In this document: piece by piece, positions 1 through 7,072 of the stretch
Numbering within the stretch: position 1 is the first letter of the stretch
Layout: every line of letters starts with the position of its first letter
Made by a program: the position numbers and the translations under genes
The notes under the pieces: model-generated
Told to the model about the DNA's origin: nothing
Database searches by the model: none
The model's input: the letters and a program-made list of their open reading frames with translations, nothing else
Assembly: GCA_937864385.1 (NCBI GenBank)
Contig: CALMJN010000113.1
Coordinates: 1 to 12,100 of the forward strand
Length of the DNA stretch: 12,100 nt
Direction of reading: 5' to 3'
Source: an uncultured Methanosarcinales archaeon
GTDB lineage: Archaea > Halobacteriota > Methanosarcinia > Methanotrichales > Methanotrichaceae

Positions 1-151
1 TAAATTCTAAATATTTTGCAGATGCACAGGTGCAAAAATCCCCTCGCGATGGCCATCCGGAAACACTGAGAGATGCAATTGATGCGCATTCTTATTCCGA
101 ACCAATGGGGAGAGAAATGCGCTATTTATGGATTCAGGACAAATAAATGAG

Positions 152-236
152 CGCCGAGGGTGGGATTCGAACCCACGATCCCCGGAGGGGAACAGGTTTA
201 GCAAACCTGCGCCTTACCAGGCTAGGCAACCTCGAC
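152..236 (-). tRNA. tRNA-Ser (anticodon GCT)
   Basis: Read on the minus strand this folds as a class II tRNA. The acceptor stem pairs GTCGAGG with CCTCGGC (one T-G wobble), followed by discriminator G, as expected for serine. The anticodon arm is CAGGT-TTGCTAA-ACCTG, giving anticodon GCT for AGC/AGT codons. A long variable arm (CCCC-TC-CGGGG) and a canonical T-loop TTCGAAT follow. No CCA is encoded, so the tail must be added afterwards. A TATA box about 27 bases upstream supports independent transcription. Short reading frames crossing this gene on both strands are artefacts. Confidence 0.96.
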
Positions 237-262
237 TTGCCTCATGCACTTGCTCTTTGGGC

Positions 263-270
263 TATTTAAA
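263..270 (-). promoter_or_regulatory. TATA box of tRNA-Ser
   Basis: On the minus strand this reads TTTAAATA and ends 27 bases before the first tRNA base, the usual archaeal distance between TATA box and start of transcription. Confidence 0.7.
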
Positions 271-713
271 TTCTCTGTTTGTCTCTTGCTGCGACCGTCC
301 GCTGCTCCCCCCGATGCCATGCTCTTACATTGGCGGCTTCCGCCTCGGCATTGCTGGCATCACAGGTCAGAAGCCCATCGCGAAATCTCACAGAAAGACT
401 GGCTGTTGGCAGCATGACCTGCCATCCCTGAGATGATAGTCCCGGAACATAGGGACGCTTCTCTTCCATACCCAACCATCTCCCTTTAGCCCATTTCCGG
501 CCATATTCTCCGGCGGGCTGCGGACCATGATATCCTCGTCCTGTAATACTAATTGCATCCCTGATCAGGCTGATAGACAGAGATTTAGCTTAGCAGATCT
601 CCGCATAAGGCAACTGGAGCATGGCAGGGCTTGATCGGCAAAGATCCAGTCAGTGCGGCTGAATGCCCATTGATTTCATCTGAATTCCATTCATAATGAG
701 CATCCAGAACGAA
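271..713. other. Gene-free stretch between tRNA-Ser and the orphan gene
   Basis: No convincing gene is seen. A minus-strand frame at 266-475 has a weak GGGAG motif ahead of an internal ATG, but its stop codon lies inside the tRNA TATA box and the peptide is not recognised. A plus-strand frame at 128-436 runs through the tRNA gene. No repeat, terminator or RNA fold stood out by eye. Confidence 0.5.
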
Positions 714-721
714 TTTAAATA
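714..721 (+). promoter_or_regulatory. TATA box of the orphan 385-residue gene
   Basis: TTTAAATA starts 49 bases before the ATG at 763. This predicts transcription starting near 743 and a short leader that still includes the GGGAGGG ribosome binding site at 749-755. Confidence 0.65.
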
Positions 722-762
722 GTTTAGAGACATATTCTCTATTAATCTGGGAGGGTTATCCT

Positions 763-1920
763 ATGGTCTCTGAAGAGATTTGGTTTTCGCAAAGGGAAAG
801 GATTTACAGTATCGTTAAAGGCAAGATAGAATGGACCGACCAGAAAAAGATCTGGAATTGGGATCGATGCACGGTATCCCTTGTGAGAACACCCACTTGC
901 ATGGAGGGCTCATCCGCCAAGAAGCTTAGAATTGTGGTGAGGAGCAACGCCAATCAGAATCAGACCAGCGTAAAGGTCAACCGGCCCATGAATCTGAGAT
1001 TCATGCTCGGCTTTGATATCGAAAAGGTAGGCGAAATCAAATGCGAAAAGCCTGATCCGGAGATGCATTCCAAAAGAAGTTCCGAAATATGGACCGGTCC
1101 GAAGGAGAGATGGATCTTTCAGCTCGATGACGACTACTGGATATGGTGTTGGAAAGAGGACGGGGTTGAATTAAGCTCAACCAATATTTACAGGATTCAC
1201 CAGGATATTTGCCACCATCTCTCAAATCCCGGCACGTACAGCTGCGACCAGATATTCAGATTAGAGGAGAAGAGCACCAGCGATGGTATTGTCCTGAGCC
1301 ATCTCCGATCTGCTGATGCCAGAAACGGGCGCATAGTTCCGGTTATTTATCAACCTGCAGTGGACGGCCTCAAGAACTTTGTTCGTGAGGTTCACTGTAA
1401 TCAGAAAGAGATAGATGATGACATATCCGAGGTGGAGGTCACCCTGATATTCAACGACGAAGAACTGCGAGATAACTCAATTTTAGATGATACATACAGG
1501 CGTTTCCGGGCCATTCGCTATAATCGAACTTCTGATGTCGAGACATTCAAGATAAGGATAAACAGAAAAGACAGGAGCAAGAGCTGTTTTATCTTTAAGA
1601 ATATCTACAGCATCATAGACGGAAAGCGCTTTGGACTGAACCAGGATTCCATTCATGGAGACCCGGATCCGGATAATGATATCGAGCATGAAATCGCTTA
1701 CTATTTCGTTGATTACAACCACCCTATCGTGTTTATAAACACATCCAACCACGCCATGGCCGAGCATGATGCAAACAGAGAGTTATGGAAATGGGAGTAT
1801 GTGCCGGGTGTGATGGACTCACCGGTATCTTTAGGCAGCAAATCCCGCGAGAAGATCGATAAAGAATACATCGAGGTGCCTCATTTGCTGAAAGAGGTGA
1901 AGAAGACTAAGCATATTTAA
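763..1920 (+). CDS. Orphan 385-residue protein, function unknown
   Basis: I do not recognise a family. The start is well supported: GGGAGGG at 749-755 lies seven bases before the ATG, behind a good TATA box. No signal peptide or membrane helix is visible, so the product is probably cytoplasmic. The N-terminal half is rich in tryptophan (for example residues 24-33 and 126-130) and has scattered cysteines (C36, C46, C94, C129, C150, C161). The C-terminal part has an acidic stretch (DPDPDND, about 300-306) and then a distinctive block at about 316-346 around VDYNHPIVFINTSN and HAMAEHDAN, ending in a Trp-Lys-Trp-Glu-Tyr run. That block, dense in His, Asn and Asp, looks like a conserved core or active-site region, but this is inference. 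The gene is less GC-rich than its neighbours, which suggests later acquisition. It converges on the minus-strand gene at 1991, with 70 bases between. Confidence 0.8.
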   Translation: MVSEEIWFSQRERIYSIVKGKIEWTDQKKIWNWDRCTVSLVRTPTCMEGSSAKKLRIVVRSNANQNQTSVKVNRPMNLRFMLGFDIEKVGEIKCEKPDPEMHSKRSSEIWTGPKERWIFQLDDDYWIWCWKEDGVELSSTNIYRIHQDICHHLSNPGTYSCDQIFRLEEKSTSDGIVLSHLRSADARNGRIVPVIYQPAVDGLKNFVREVHCNQKEIDDDISEVEVTLIFNDEELRDNSILDDTYRRFRAIRYNRTSDVETFKIRINRKDRSKSCFIFKNIYSIIDGKRFGLNQDSIHGDPDPDNDIEHEIAYYFVDYNHPIVFINTSNHAMAEHDANRELWKWEYVPGVMDSPVSLGSKSREKIDKEYIEVPHLLKEVKKTKHI

Positions 1921-1990
1921 GTCGGCAGGCATGAGTCTACCTGTCAGGGTGATCCGAGAATCGCATAGGTCGAAGCCAGGGGATCCGGAA

Positions 1991-2698
1991 TTATTGAGAC
2001 GCTCTATTCGGCGGAGCCATCTCGCCTTTTCCCATCAGCCTTCTTTTATCCATATTCAGGCTTAGGGAATATGTCTCTTTTTTTCCGTCCTCCTGGATAG
2101 TCAGCTCACCCTCGCCAATTATCTTGCCATTTGATGGAGATACTGCTAGGGATATGCTTCCCAGTGTAGCGGAGTCATCGGGGGGCGTCCGAGCGATATC
2201 GGCCAGATCAGCATTTATCGTCGAATTGTCATTGTCTGAGGTTATGGCGATATTTATCAGCGGATACATGCTGCGATCCAGGATCATGCTGCCCCGAAAG
2301 GCCTTCTCGCCAGCTTCTTCTCCTTTGCTCCGGATGTCAACTCTTATTTCTTCCAGGCTCTTATTGGAGGAGAGGAGATCTCTGATCTGCCTCGGCTGCA
2401 TAGGCATAATGGCCTCGATCTTCAGCCGGAGATTATGGGACTCGTTGCCCTTCCGGGCCTGCCCATGCCCGCTGTAAAGGACCTCCAGGGGAACGCCCAT
2501 AGGAAAGCCCTCATTCTGGGGCGGCATCATTTCGCATTGCAGATTCATGCCCATCCTGCATAGCGGGCCCATGCCCCGGGCGGGCTCTATGCCGTTGGGC
2601 TCTCCATCGGGCTGGGCCAGGGCCATGCCGCAGATACCAGCTATAAGCGAGATCGCCAGCCATATGCTCATAGTGTTTACGCCAATCTCCTTCATCAT
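1991..2698 (-). CDS. Secreted protein of unknown function with N-glycosylation sequons
   Basis: Family not recognised. The N-terminus looks like a signal peptide: a hydrophobic run at about residues 11-27 followed by a likely cleavage site after Ala-Leu-Ala at 26-28. The mature part has two cysteines (C47, C55) in a Met/Gly-rich segment, three Asn-X-Ser/Thr sequons (N85, N112, N158), and a C-terminal half that looks beta-rich, with alternating polar and hydrophobic residues at about 178-215. The stretch at about 101-125 (QIRDLL, then SLEEIRVDI) resembles the helical repeats of the secreted protein encoded next upstream, so the two may be related or work together at the cell surface. The start is uncertain: ATG codons at residues 1, 2 and 10 all leave a workable signal peptide and no strong ribosome site decides. 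A TATA box at 2748-2755 points to its own transcript. Confidence 0.8.
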   Translation of the reverse strand: MMKEIGVNTMSIWLAISLIAGICGMALAQPDGEPNGIEPARGMGPLCRMGMNLQCEMMPPQNEGFPMGVPLEVLYSGHGQARKGNESHNLRLKIEAIMPMQPRQIRDLLSSNKSLEEIRVDIRSKGEEAGEKAFRGSMILDRSMYPLINIAITSDNDNSTINADLADIARTPPDDSATLGSISLAVSPSNGKIIGEGELTIQEDGKKETYSLSLNMDKRRLMGKGEMAPPNRASQ

Positions 2699-2747
2699 CG
2701 TCCGCCTGCCTTGAGGCCTGTAGCTTTTCTCAGAATCATATTCAAGC

Positions 2748-2755
2748 TTATAAAA
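2748..2755 (-). promoter_or_regulatory. TATA box of the secreted protein gene at 1991-2698
   Basis: The minus strand reads TTTTATAA. This predicts a start near 2725 and a leader of about 25 bases, in the 195-base gap behind the preceding gene. Confidence 0.55.
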
Positions 2756-2801
2756 CAGATGCGCCTCTCAGTTATAAAATTATCCAGATAATGCTGAATT
2801 G

Positions 2802-2807
2802 AAAAAA
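2802..2807 (-). terminator. T-run terminator of the repeat protein gene
   Basis: Six T on the minus strand within TTATTTTTTC, about 87 bases past the stop of the 244-residue gene and just upstream of the next promoter. This matches archaeal oligo-T termination. Confidence 0.45.
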
Positions 2808-2893
2808 TAAAGAGGCCTGCCTGGATATGGCCGGCGCCCATATCTTTGGTTTTATCTCGGAGGGGAACAATCACTCGCATATCTTGGAGCAAA

Positions 2894-3628
2894 TCATGCC
2901 GCAGGCTCGGGCCTGATCGCTGCCAGGCCTAAGATCCCGGCCATCTCCTGCCTCTTCCCGTTCTCTTCTTTCAGCTCGGAGAGAGTCATATTCTCCCTCT
3001 TCTGCATCCTTTCCAGCTTAAGCTGCTTGATCTGGGAGAGAGTCATATTGTCCCGCTCCAGCATTTTGGTCTGGATCAGATCTCTGACCTGGGCAATGGT
3101 CATATTGGAGAGATCTTCCACATTCAAGTCCCCCATCAGAAAAGCGGCCGGATTGTTTCTAAACATATTCCTTCTCATACCATCATCAGGACCAGCTCCC
3201 TGGCATCGGCCCGATTGAGGGCCATCTCTTTCCATCATCTTGCCATTGGGTCCATTTTCGCCCATCTGGCCGTTGGGTCCGTTTCCACCCATCTTGCCAT
3301 TGGGTCCATTTTCGCCCATCATCTTGCCATTGGGTCCATTTCCACCCATCTGGCTATTGTCTCCCCTGCAATTCTGGCTGCAGTTCCGATCTCCTGCCGG
3401 ACAGAACTGGCTCTGGTTCATGGCCTCCATTTTCATCTCTCTCAGCTCGCCCAGAGTCATGTTGTCCATCTCTTCCGGCGTGAGATTATTCTTCAGGTCA
3501 AATATTGCTCCATGCCCGGGCCGGCAGGAGCCATCGCCCATAGGCATGGACAGAGCCGGAGCTGCCAGAAGGCAGACGGCGGCAAGGGCAATCAGAGCCA
3601 CTTTGCCAGAGATCCTTGTCTTTTTCAT
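2894..3628 (-). CDS. Secreted repeat protein with Asn-Met-Thr sequon repeats and an Asn-Gly-Pro-Asn-Gly tract
   Basis: Family not recognised. Residues 1-28 form a clear signal peptide (Lys/Arg-rich start, hydrophobic run at about 9-24, likely cleavage after Ala-Leu-Ser). The mature protein is modular. A first helical unit has the sequon N56-M-T. A Cys-rich stretch follows (C76, C83, C87). Four copies of a 9-10 residue Gly-rich unit with core NGPNGKM or NGPNGQM span about 95-132. Three tandem 19-residue helical units then start with Asn-Met-Thr at N175, N194 and N213. Sequons at the start of charged helical units suggest an N-glycosylated surface or pseudoperiplasmic protein, which is inference. 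A GAGGT motif nine bases before the ATG and a possible TATA box at 3658-3665 support the start. It lies downstream of the membrane regulator on the same strand, separated from it by a T-run terminator. Confidence 0.85.
   Translation of the reverse strand: MKKTRISGKVALIALAAVCLLAAPALSMPMGDGSCRPGHGAIFDLKNNLTPEEMDNMTLGELREMKMEAMNQSQFCPAGDRNCSQNCRGDNSQMGGNGPNGKMMGENGPNGKMGGNGPNGQMGENGPNGKMMERDGPQSGRCQGAGPDDGMRRNMFRNNPAAFLMGDLNVEDLSNMTIAQVRDLIQTKMLERDNMTLSQIKQLKLERMQKRENMTLSELKEENGKRQEMAGILGLAAIRPEPAA
2939..3109 (-). repeat. Three 19-residue protein repeats (57 bases each)
   Basis: Units begin at S174, D193 and E212 with the pattern [SDE]-N-M-T-[LI]-[SA]-[QE]-[ILV]-[KR]. At the DNA level each unit carries a close copy of plus-strand GAGTCATATT near the sequon. 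A fourth, separate copy lies near the N-terminus (residues 55-73, about 3410-3466). Confidence 0.8.
3233..3346 (-). repeat. Tandem in-frame repeat of 27-30 bases
   Basis: Four near-identical units, each containing the plus-strand core ATTGGGTCCATTT or a close variant, encode the NGPNG units of the secreted repeat protein. The units alternate between 27 and 30 bases, so length changes by whole units would keep the reading frame. The same repeat produces open frames on the plus strand that are not genes. Confidence 0.9.
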
Positions 3629-3657
3629 CTTAAATCAACCTCAATATTTCTTATGTT

Positions 3658-3665
3658 TCAATAAA
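3658..3665 (-). promoter_or_regulatory. Possible TATA box of the repeat protein gene
   Basis: The minus strand reads TTTATTGA, about 30 bases before the ATG. The spacing fits, but the sequence is a weak match and would give a very short leader. Confidence 0.35.
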
Positions 3666-3802
3666 TCCCACTCGTTCTACCCGTTCTTTGAATCCGGCCA
3701 CAATTCTGCCCGCCGGATAAACAATCTACATCGGAACGATAGAAAAGACAAGAGCCGAACGAACCATATCTACTACAGGCCCCCCCCCTATTTCCTCTGG
3801 AC

Positions 3803-3808
3803 AAAAAA
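3803..3808 (-). terminator. T-run terminator of the membrane regulator gene
   Basis: Six T on the minus strand begin only a few bases past the stop codon of the regulator, as in archaeal oligo-T termination. A run of nine G (3780-3788 read on minus) follows. Confidence 0.5.
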
Positions 3809-3811
3809 GGT

Positions 3812-5146
3812 TTAAGAACGTTCCTTTTTCGATAAAAACCAATCAGAAAGTTCTATTATGTTGGTTCTGCCCCATTCTTTCTTAATTACCAGCTTACGCC
3901 TCTCTAGTGAGATTAAAATCCCAGTTAATGATGATTTGGGAGTTCCCGTTTCATAGCGGATCTCTGCCTGGGTCATTCTGCCGCCATGGGAGATCAAGGT
4001 GTTCATCACAGCATTCTCTCTGGCAGTAAGAGTCTGCATGACCGCCTCCATCTCCGAGGTGACAGTTATCTTTTTTTCGGGCGGCTTAGGACTAGACTCT
4101 TCCTGAGAAGGCTGCAGCGCAGCATCCTCATCCCTTTCCGAATCCTGGGGCAGAGACGGGGCTGGGAGTGCGGCATATTCCTGGGATCGGGACGGCGCGT
4201 CGGAATCGGATTGTGGTGGTGCGGTGGAGACGGTATCATTAAGGGCCGATTCGATTGAGTTAGAGCTGGCTTCTTCTTCATGGCCGGGGATGGCTGTATC
4301 TTCAGGAGAAGAATCCGGTGGATCGGAGACATGCTGCATTGAGGGAGCTTGTGCCGAGGATGGGATGGGAGAGGGTTCCATCCGGCCATGGGTCTCCTCA
4401 CTCTGAGTGGCAGCCTTGCTATCAGGTCCTGCCTCATAATCCGTATCATCTCCTCCCGCCGGCTTTATTGCAGCCGGCAAAACTCTTTCATGCGGGCTGC
4501 GCCTCTTTCTCTGCAGGAAGACGGCAAGGCCGAATCCTGCAATCATAAGAGCGGCCGCTATGATCAGCACAATCAAGGCCGTGCCCTGACCCGGATATCC
4601 GGGCGGTGGTGGCGGAAGCTGGCTATTGCCGTTGGAGGCCAAAGGCTGACGATACTGAATGGATATGCGGGGATCTGAGAGATCCCAGCCCTGGACATCA
4701 GCTACCAGCGACTCATTTGAAGCCGATAGAAGATAGCTTAAACCCTGAGAGATATTGATCTCGCCCAGGCTGGTCTCGCTGGGCAGGTAAAAGGTGACCC
4801 GATAATCATTGAAGTCCCCTATGGAATCAAAATGCAATGTCCAGAGATCGCCCTCTTTGGCCGTGAGGCCGGCAGTCAGGGCATAGAGCTGGTGAGAATC
4901 ATTCTCCAGCTGGAATTGAGAGCCCTGGAGAAAGTCGAGGCCGCTGATGCTCTCAGCATAACCGGTTATCAGGGCTTTGCCTGAGCCGTCCAGATAGACA
5001 TTGAGGGTCAGGCTCTGGCCGGAGGTGGTCTCAGAGGGGATTTCGGCAGCATTGGCCTGCGGGAGGAGAAGCGAAATGAGGAAGATTAGTAGTAGGGCTG
5101 CTCTGCCCACTTTTTCCCCCATATTGCAGCAGCCCTTTTCCATCAT
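3812..5146 (-). CDS. Membrane-tethered winged-helix transcriptional regulator
   Basis: Probably a one-component sensor-regulator. Domains in order: a signal peptide or N-terminal membrane segment (about 15-34, Ala-Asn-Ala cleavage site); an extracellular beta-rich domain (about 35-175) with sequons N82, N131 and N144; a polyproline hinge (178-182); one membrane helix (about 189-211) followed by a Lys/Arg stop-transfer patch; a disordered linker rich in Pro, Ser, Glu and Asp (about 215-360); and a C-terminal winged helix (about 364-438). In the last, LTARENAVMNTLISHGGRMT leads into the likely recognition helix near 402-413 and a basic wing. Known of the family: MarR/IclR-like winged helices of this layout occur in membrane proteins of haloarchaea and methanogens. 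Ligand and target genes cannot be read here; the secreted proteins downstream are candidate targets by position only. ATG codons at residues 1, 2 and 9 are all possible starts. The TATA box at 5173-5180 favours the first, with a nearly leaderless transcript. Confidence 0.85.
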   Translation of the reverse strand: MMEKGCCNMGEKVGRAALLLIFLISLLLPQANAAEIPSETTSGQSLTLNVYLDGSGKALITGYAESISGLDFLQGSQFQLENDSHQLYALTAGLTAKEGDLWTLHFDSIGDFNDYRVTFYLPSETSLGEINISQGLSYLLSASNESLVADVQGWDLSDPRISIQYRQPLASNGNSQLPPPPPGYPGQGTALIVLIIAAALMIAGFGLAVFLQRKRRSPHERVLPAAIKPAGGDDTDYEAGPDSKAATQSEETHGRMEPSPIPSSAQAPSMQHVSDPPDSSPEDTAIPGHEEEASSNSIESALNDTVSTAPPQSDSDAPSRSQEYAALPAPSLPQDSERDEDAALQPSQEESSPKPPEKKITVTSEMEAVMQTLTARENAVMNTLISHGGRMTQAEIRYETGTPKSSLTGILISLERRKLVIKKEWGRTNIIELSDWFLSKKERS

Positions 5147-5172
5147 AGCGTAAACCGGTTTATTGTTGAATC

Positions 5173-5180
5173 TATATAAA
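5173..5180 (-). promoter_or_regulatory. TATA box of the membrane regulator gene
   Basis: The minus strand reads TTTATATA, ending 27 bases before the first ATG, so transcription should start within a few bases of the start codon. Confidence 0.7.
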
Positions 5181-5257
5181 CGAGACTGAAAATTGAGCCG
5201 GGTCGGGCCATAAAAAGGGAAAGCAGATATCGATTGGAACGCTCATGGATGGATCTG

Positions 5258-6925
5258 CTACCAGCTTCGGCTGGCTACAGGCATCCTCCAGCCGCTGCCG
5301 AAAGCGCGGTCTGTGACCTTAAGCCCTGGAGCTGCCTGTCGCCTCTTGAATTCGGCATTCTTCACCATACACAGCACTCGCTCGACCATCTCTTTTTCGT
5401 AACCAATAGCCAGAAGATCCTCTCTGGACTGATGCTGCTCTATGTACCTCTCCAGTATGTCGTCTAAAATCTCGTAAGGAGGCAGGCTGTCCTGGTCGGT
5501 CTGGCCAAAGCGAAGCTCCGCCGTGGGAGGCTTATTCAGTATGGAGGCGGGGATAATCTCTTTTCTCTGGGAAGCATTGAGCCATCTGGCCAGCCTGTAG
5601 ACCATCGTCTTGGGAACATCGGAGATGACCGCGAGACCGCCGGACATATCTCCATAGATGGTGCAGTAGCCCACAGCCAGCTCTGACTTGTTGCCCGTGG
5701 TCAGGAGGACCAGGCCGAACTTATTGGATAGGGCCATGAGCAGGTTGCCCCGGATGCGAGCCTGGATATTCTCCTCGGTCACATCCTTATCCAGGCCTTG
5801 AAAAGGCACCGCCAGCTCCTGCTCGAAGGATCGCATGATCTCGGTTATTCCCAGGGTCATGGTCCTGATCCCCAGGGTTTGCGCCAGCATTTGAGCGTCC
5901 TTGATGCTTCTGCCACTGGTGAAAGGAGAGGGCATGATCACCCCCAGCACATTCTCCGGCCCCAGGGCGGATGCGGCTATGGCCGCCACTATGCTGGAGT
6001 CAATCCCTCCGGAGAGGCCCAGAAGGACTCCGGAAAAGCGGCATTTGGTCACATAGTCGCGGGTTCCCAGAACCAGGGCCCGCCAGATCTCGGATTCGGG
6101 GGCGAAATCATCCTCCGCTATGCTTCCTGCTCTGGCCTTCTCTTCCGCCTGGCCGCGGCTCAATTGGCTCAGGTCCACCATAATAATGTCCTCCTGGAAG
6201 CCTCGGGCCCGGGCGGCCAGGCGCCCCTCCCCATCAAAGGCCATGCTCCTGCCGTCAAAGACCAGATCGTCGTTGCCCCCAACCTGGTTGACATAGAGGA
6301 AAGGCATGCGGTGCTTTTTGGCCAGCTCTTTAAGCATGGCCTCCCGGTGCTCTTGCTTTCCTACAGTGAAGGGAGATGCGGATAGGTTGATGATGGCGCC
6401 AGCCCCCGCCCGGGCAAGCTCCGCCACAGGATCGGTATGATAGCGCCGGCGACGCCAGAAGTCGGAATCGTTCCAGATATCCTCGCATATGGATAGGCCC
6501 AGCCTCTCCGCACCCAGCTCCAGGATCTGGGCCTCTCCTGCCGGCTCGAAGTAGCGATCCTCGTCGAAGACGTCGTAGGTGGGAAGCAGGGTCTTCTTGA
6601 ATGTCCTCTCCACTTTTCCATGCCGCAGCAGAGCGGCGCAGTTGAAGAGAGGACGGCCAACGGAGTTGGGATTGGGCTCTGCCAGGCCCACCAGGACCGG
6701 TGGCAGATCCATTGCCTCTGCAGCCAGGCGGCGGAGGCTGACCCAGCTATGATCTATAAAATCGGAGTTTAAAAGCAGATCGCGGGGAGGATATCCCAGA
6801 AGGGCCAGCTCGGAGGTGACGGCAAGATCCGCCCCGGCTGCTTGGGCTAAAGCTGTGGCGATCTTCATGCTGTTGCCTTGAAGGTCTCCCACAATGGGAT
6901 TGAGCTGCAAGAGAGCTATCTTCAT
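5258..6925 (-). CDS. nadE: Glutamine-dependent NAD+ synthetase
   Basis: Makes NAD+ from deamido-NAD+ (nicotinic acid adenine dinucleotide), ATP and glutamine, the last step of NAD synthesis in the cytoplasm. The N-terminal nitrilase-type glutaminase domain (about 1-260) shows the catalytic triad E39 (TSELALLGYPPRD), K111 (KTLLPTYDVFDE) and C147 (LSICEDIW). The C-terminal synthetase domain (about 280-540) has the pyrophosphate loop SGGIDSS at 305-311, TTGNKSELAVGYCTIYGD at 409-426 and the substrate-binding PPTAELRFGQTDQD at 466-479. At 555 residues it matches the two-domain bacterial form and looks intact. MKIALLQLNP is the conserved start. The upstream neighbour is tspO on the same strand, but a T-run separates them, so nadE is probably transcribed alone. 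Confidence 0.97.
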   Translation of the reverse strand: MKIALLQLNPIVGDLQGNSMKIATALAQAAGADLAVTSELALLGYPPRDLLLNSDFIDHSWVSLRRLAAEAMDLPPVLVGLAEPNPNSVGRPLFNCAALLRHGKVERTFKKTLLPTYDVFDEDRYFEPAGEAQILELGAERLGLSICEDIWNDSDFWRRRRYHTDPVAELARAGAGAIINLSASPFTVGKQEHREAMLKELAKKHRMPFLYVNQVGGNDDLVFDGRSMAFDGEGRLAARARGFQEDIIMVDLSQLSRGQAEEKARAGSIAEDDFAPESEIWRALVLGTRDYVTKCRFSGVLLGLSGGIDSSIVAAIAASALGPENVLGVIMPSPFTSGRSIKDAQMLAQTLGIRTMTLGITEIMRSFEQELAVPFQGLDKDVTEENIQARIRGNLLMALSNKFGLVLLTTGNKSELAVGYCTIYGDMSGGLAVISDVPKTMVYRLARWLNASQRKEIIPASILNKPPTAELRFGQTDQDSLPPYEILDDILERYIEQHQSREDLLAIGYEKEMVERVLCMVKNAEFKRRQAAPGLKVTDRAFGSGWRMPVASRSW

Positions 6926-6983
6926 ACAGATAATAAAGAGAAGATGCCAGGGTGGAATTAAGCTCTTTGGTGCCCGGAAAGCG

Positions 6984-6991
6984 CTTTAAAA
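6984..6991 (-). promoter_or_regulatory. Possible TATA box of nadE
   Basis: The minus strand reads TTTTAAAG. It predicts a start near 6962 and a leader of about 37 bases. The A/T-rich element at 6930-6937 is too near the ATG to serve. Confidence 0.35.
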
Positions 6992-7059
6992 GGAAACGGC
7001 CTGCCGAGCCCGCCAAAGCGATTCAGAGTGGATTATGGAAGAGGAAAAAGTAAAGAGCT

Positions 7060-7065
7060 AAAAAA
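7060..7065 (-). terminator. T-run terminator of tspO
   Basis: Six T on the minus strand about eight bases past the tspO stop codon, with a second run of five T at 7045-7049. Confidence 0.5.
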
Positions 7066-7072
7066 GATTCCC

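Noticed and set aside
7..204. Minus-strand frame of 65 codons
   Set aside because: Its first third is the 3' part of tRNA-Ser read as protein; the rest has no support.
128..436. Plus-strand frame of 102 codons
   Set aside because: It runs antisense through the tRNA gene and its TATA box and has no ribosome site.
266..475. Minus-strand frame of 69 codons (TTG or internal ATG start)
   Set aside because: A weak GGGAG motif exists, but the stop falls within the tRNA promoter, no promoter is evident and the peptide is not recognised.
2695..2892. Minus-strand frame of 65 codons between the two secreted protein genes
   Set aside because: It covers the T-run terminator and TATA box of that intergenic region.
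3240..3815. Plus-strand frames of 149 and 191 codons over the repeat protein
   Set aside because: They are antisense shadows opened by the repetitive sequence; the minus-strand frame has the signal peptide and repeats.
5261..5274. CCAGC-TTCG-GCTGG hairpin
   Set aside because: It lies inside the last codons of nadE and has no T tail on either strand, so a terminator role is not supported.
6930..6937. TTTATTAT as nadE TATA box
   Set aside because: It lies only 5-12 bases before the conserved start codon, which would put transcription start inside the gene.
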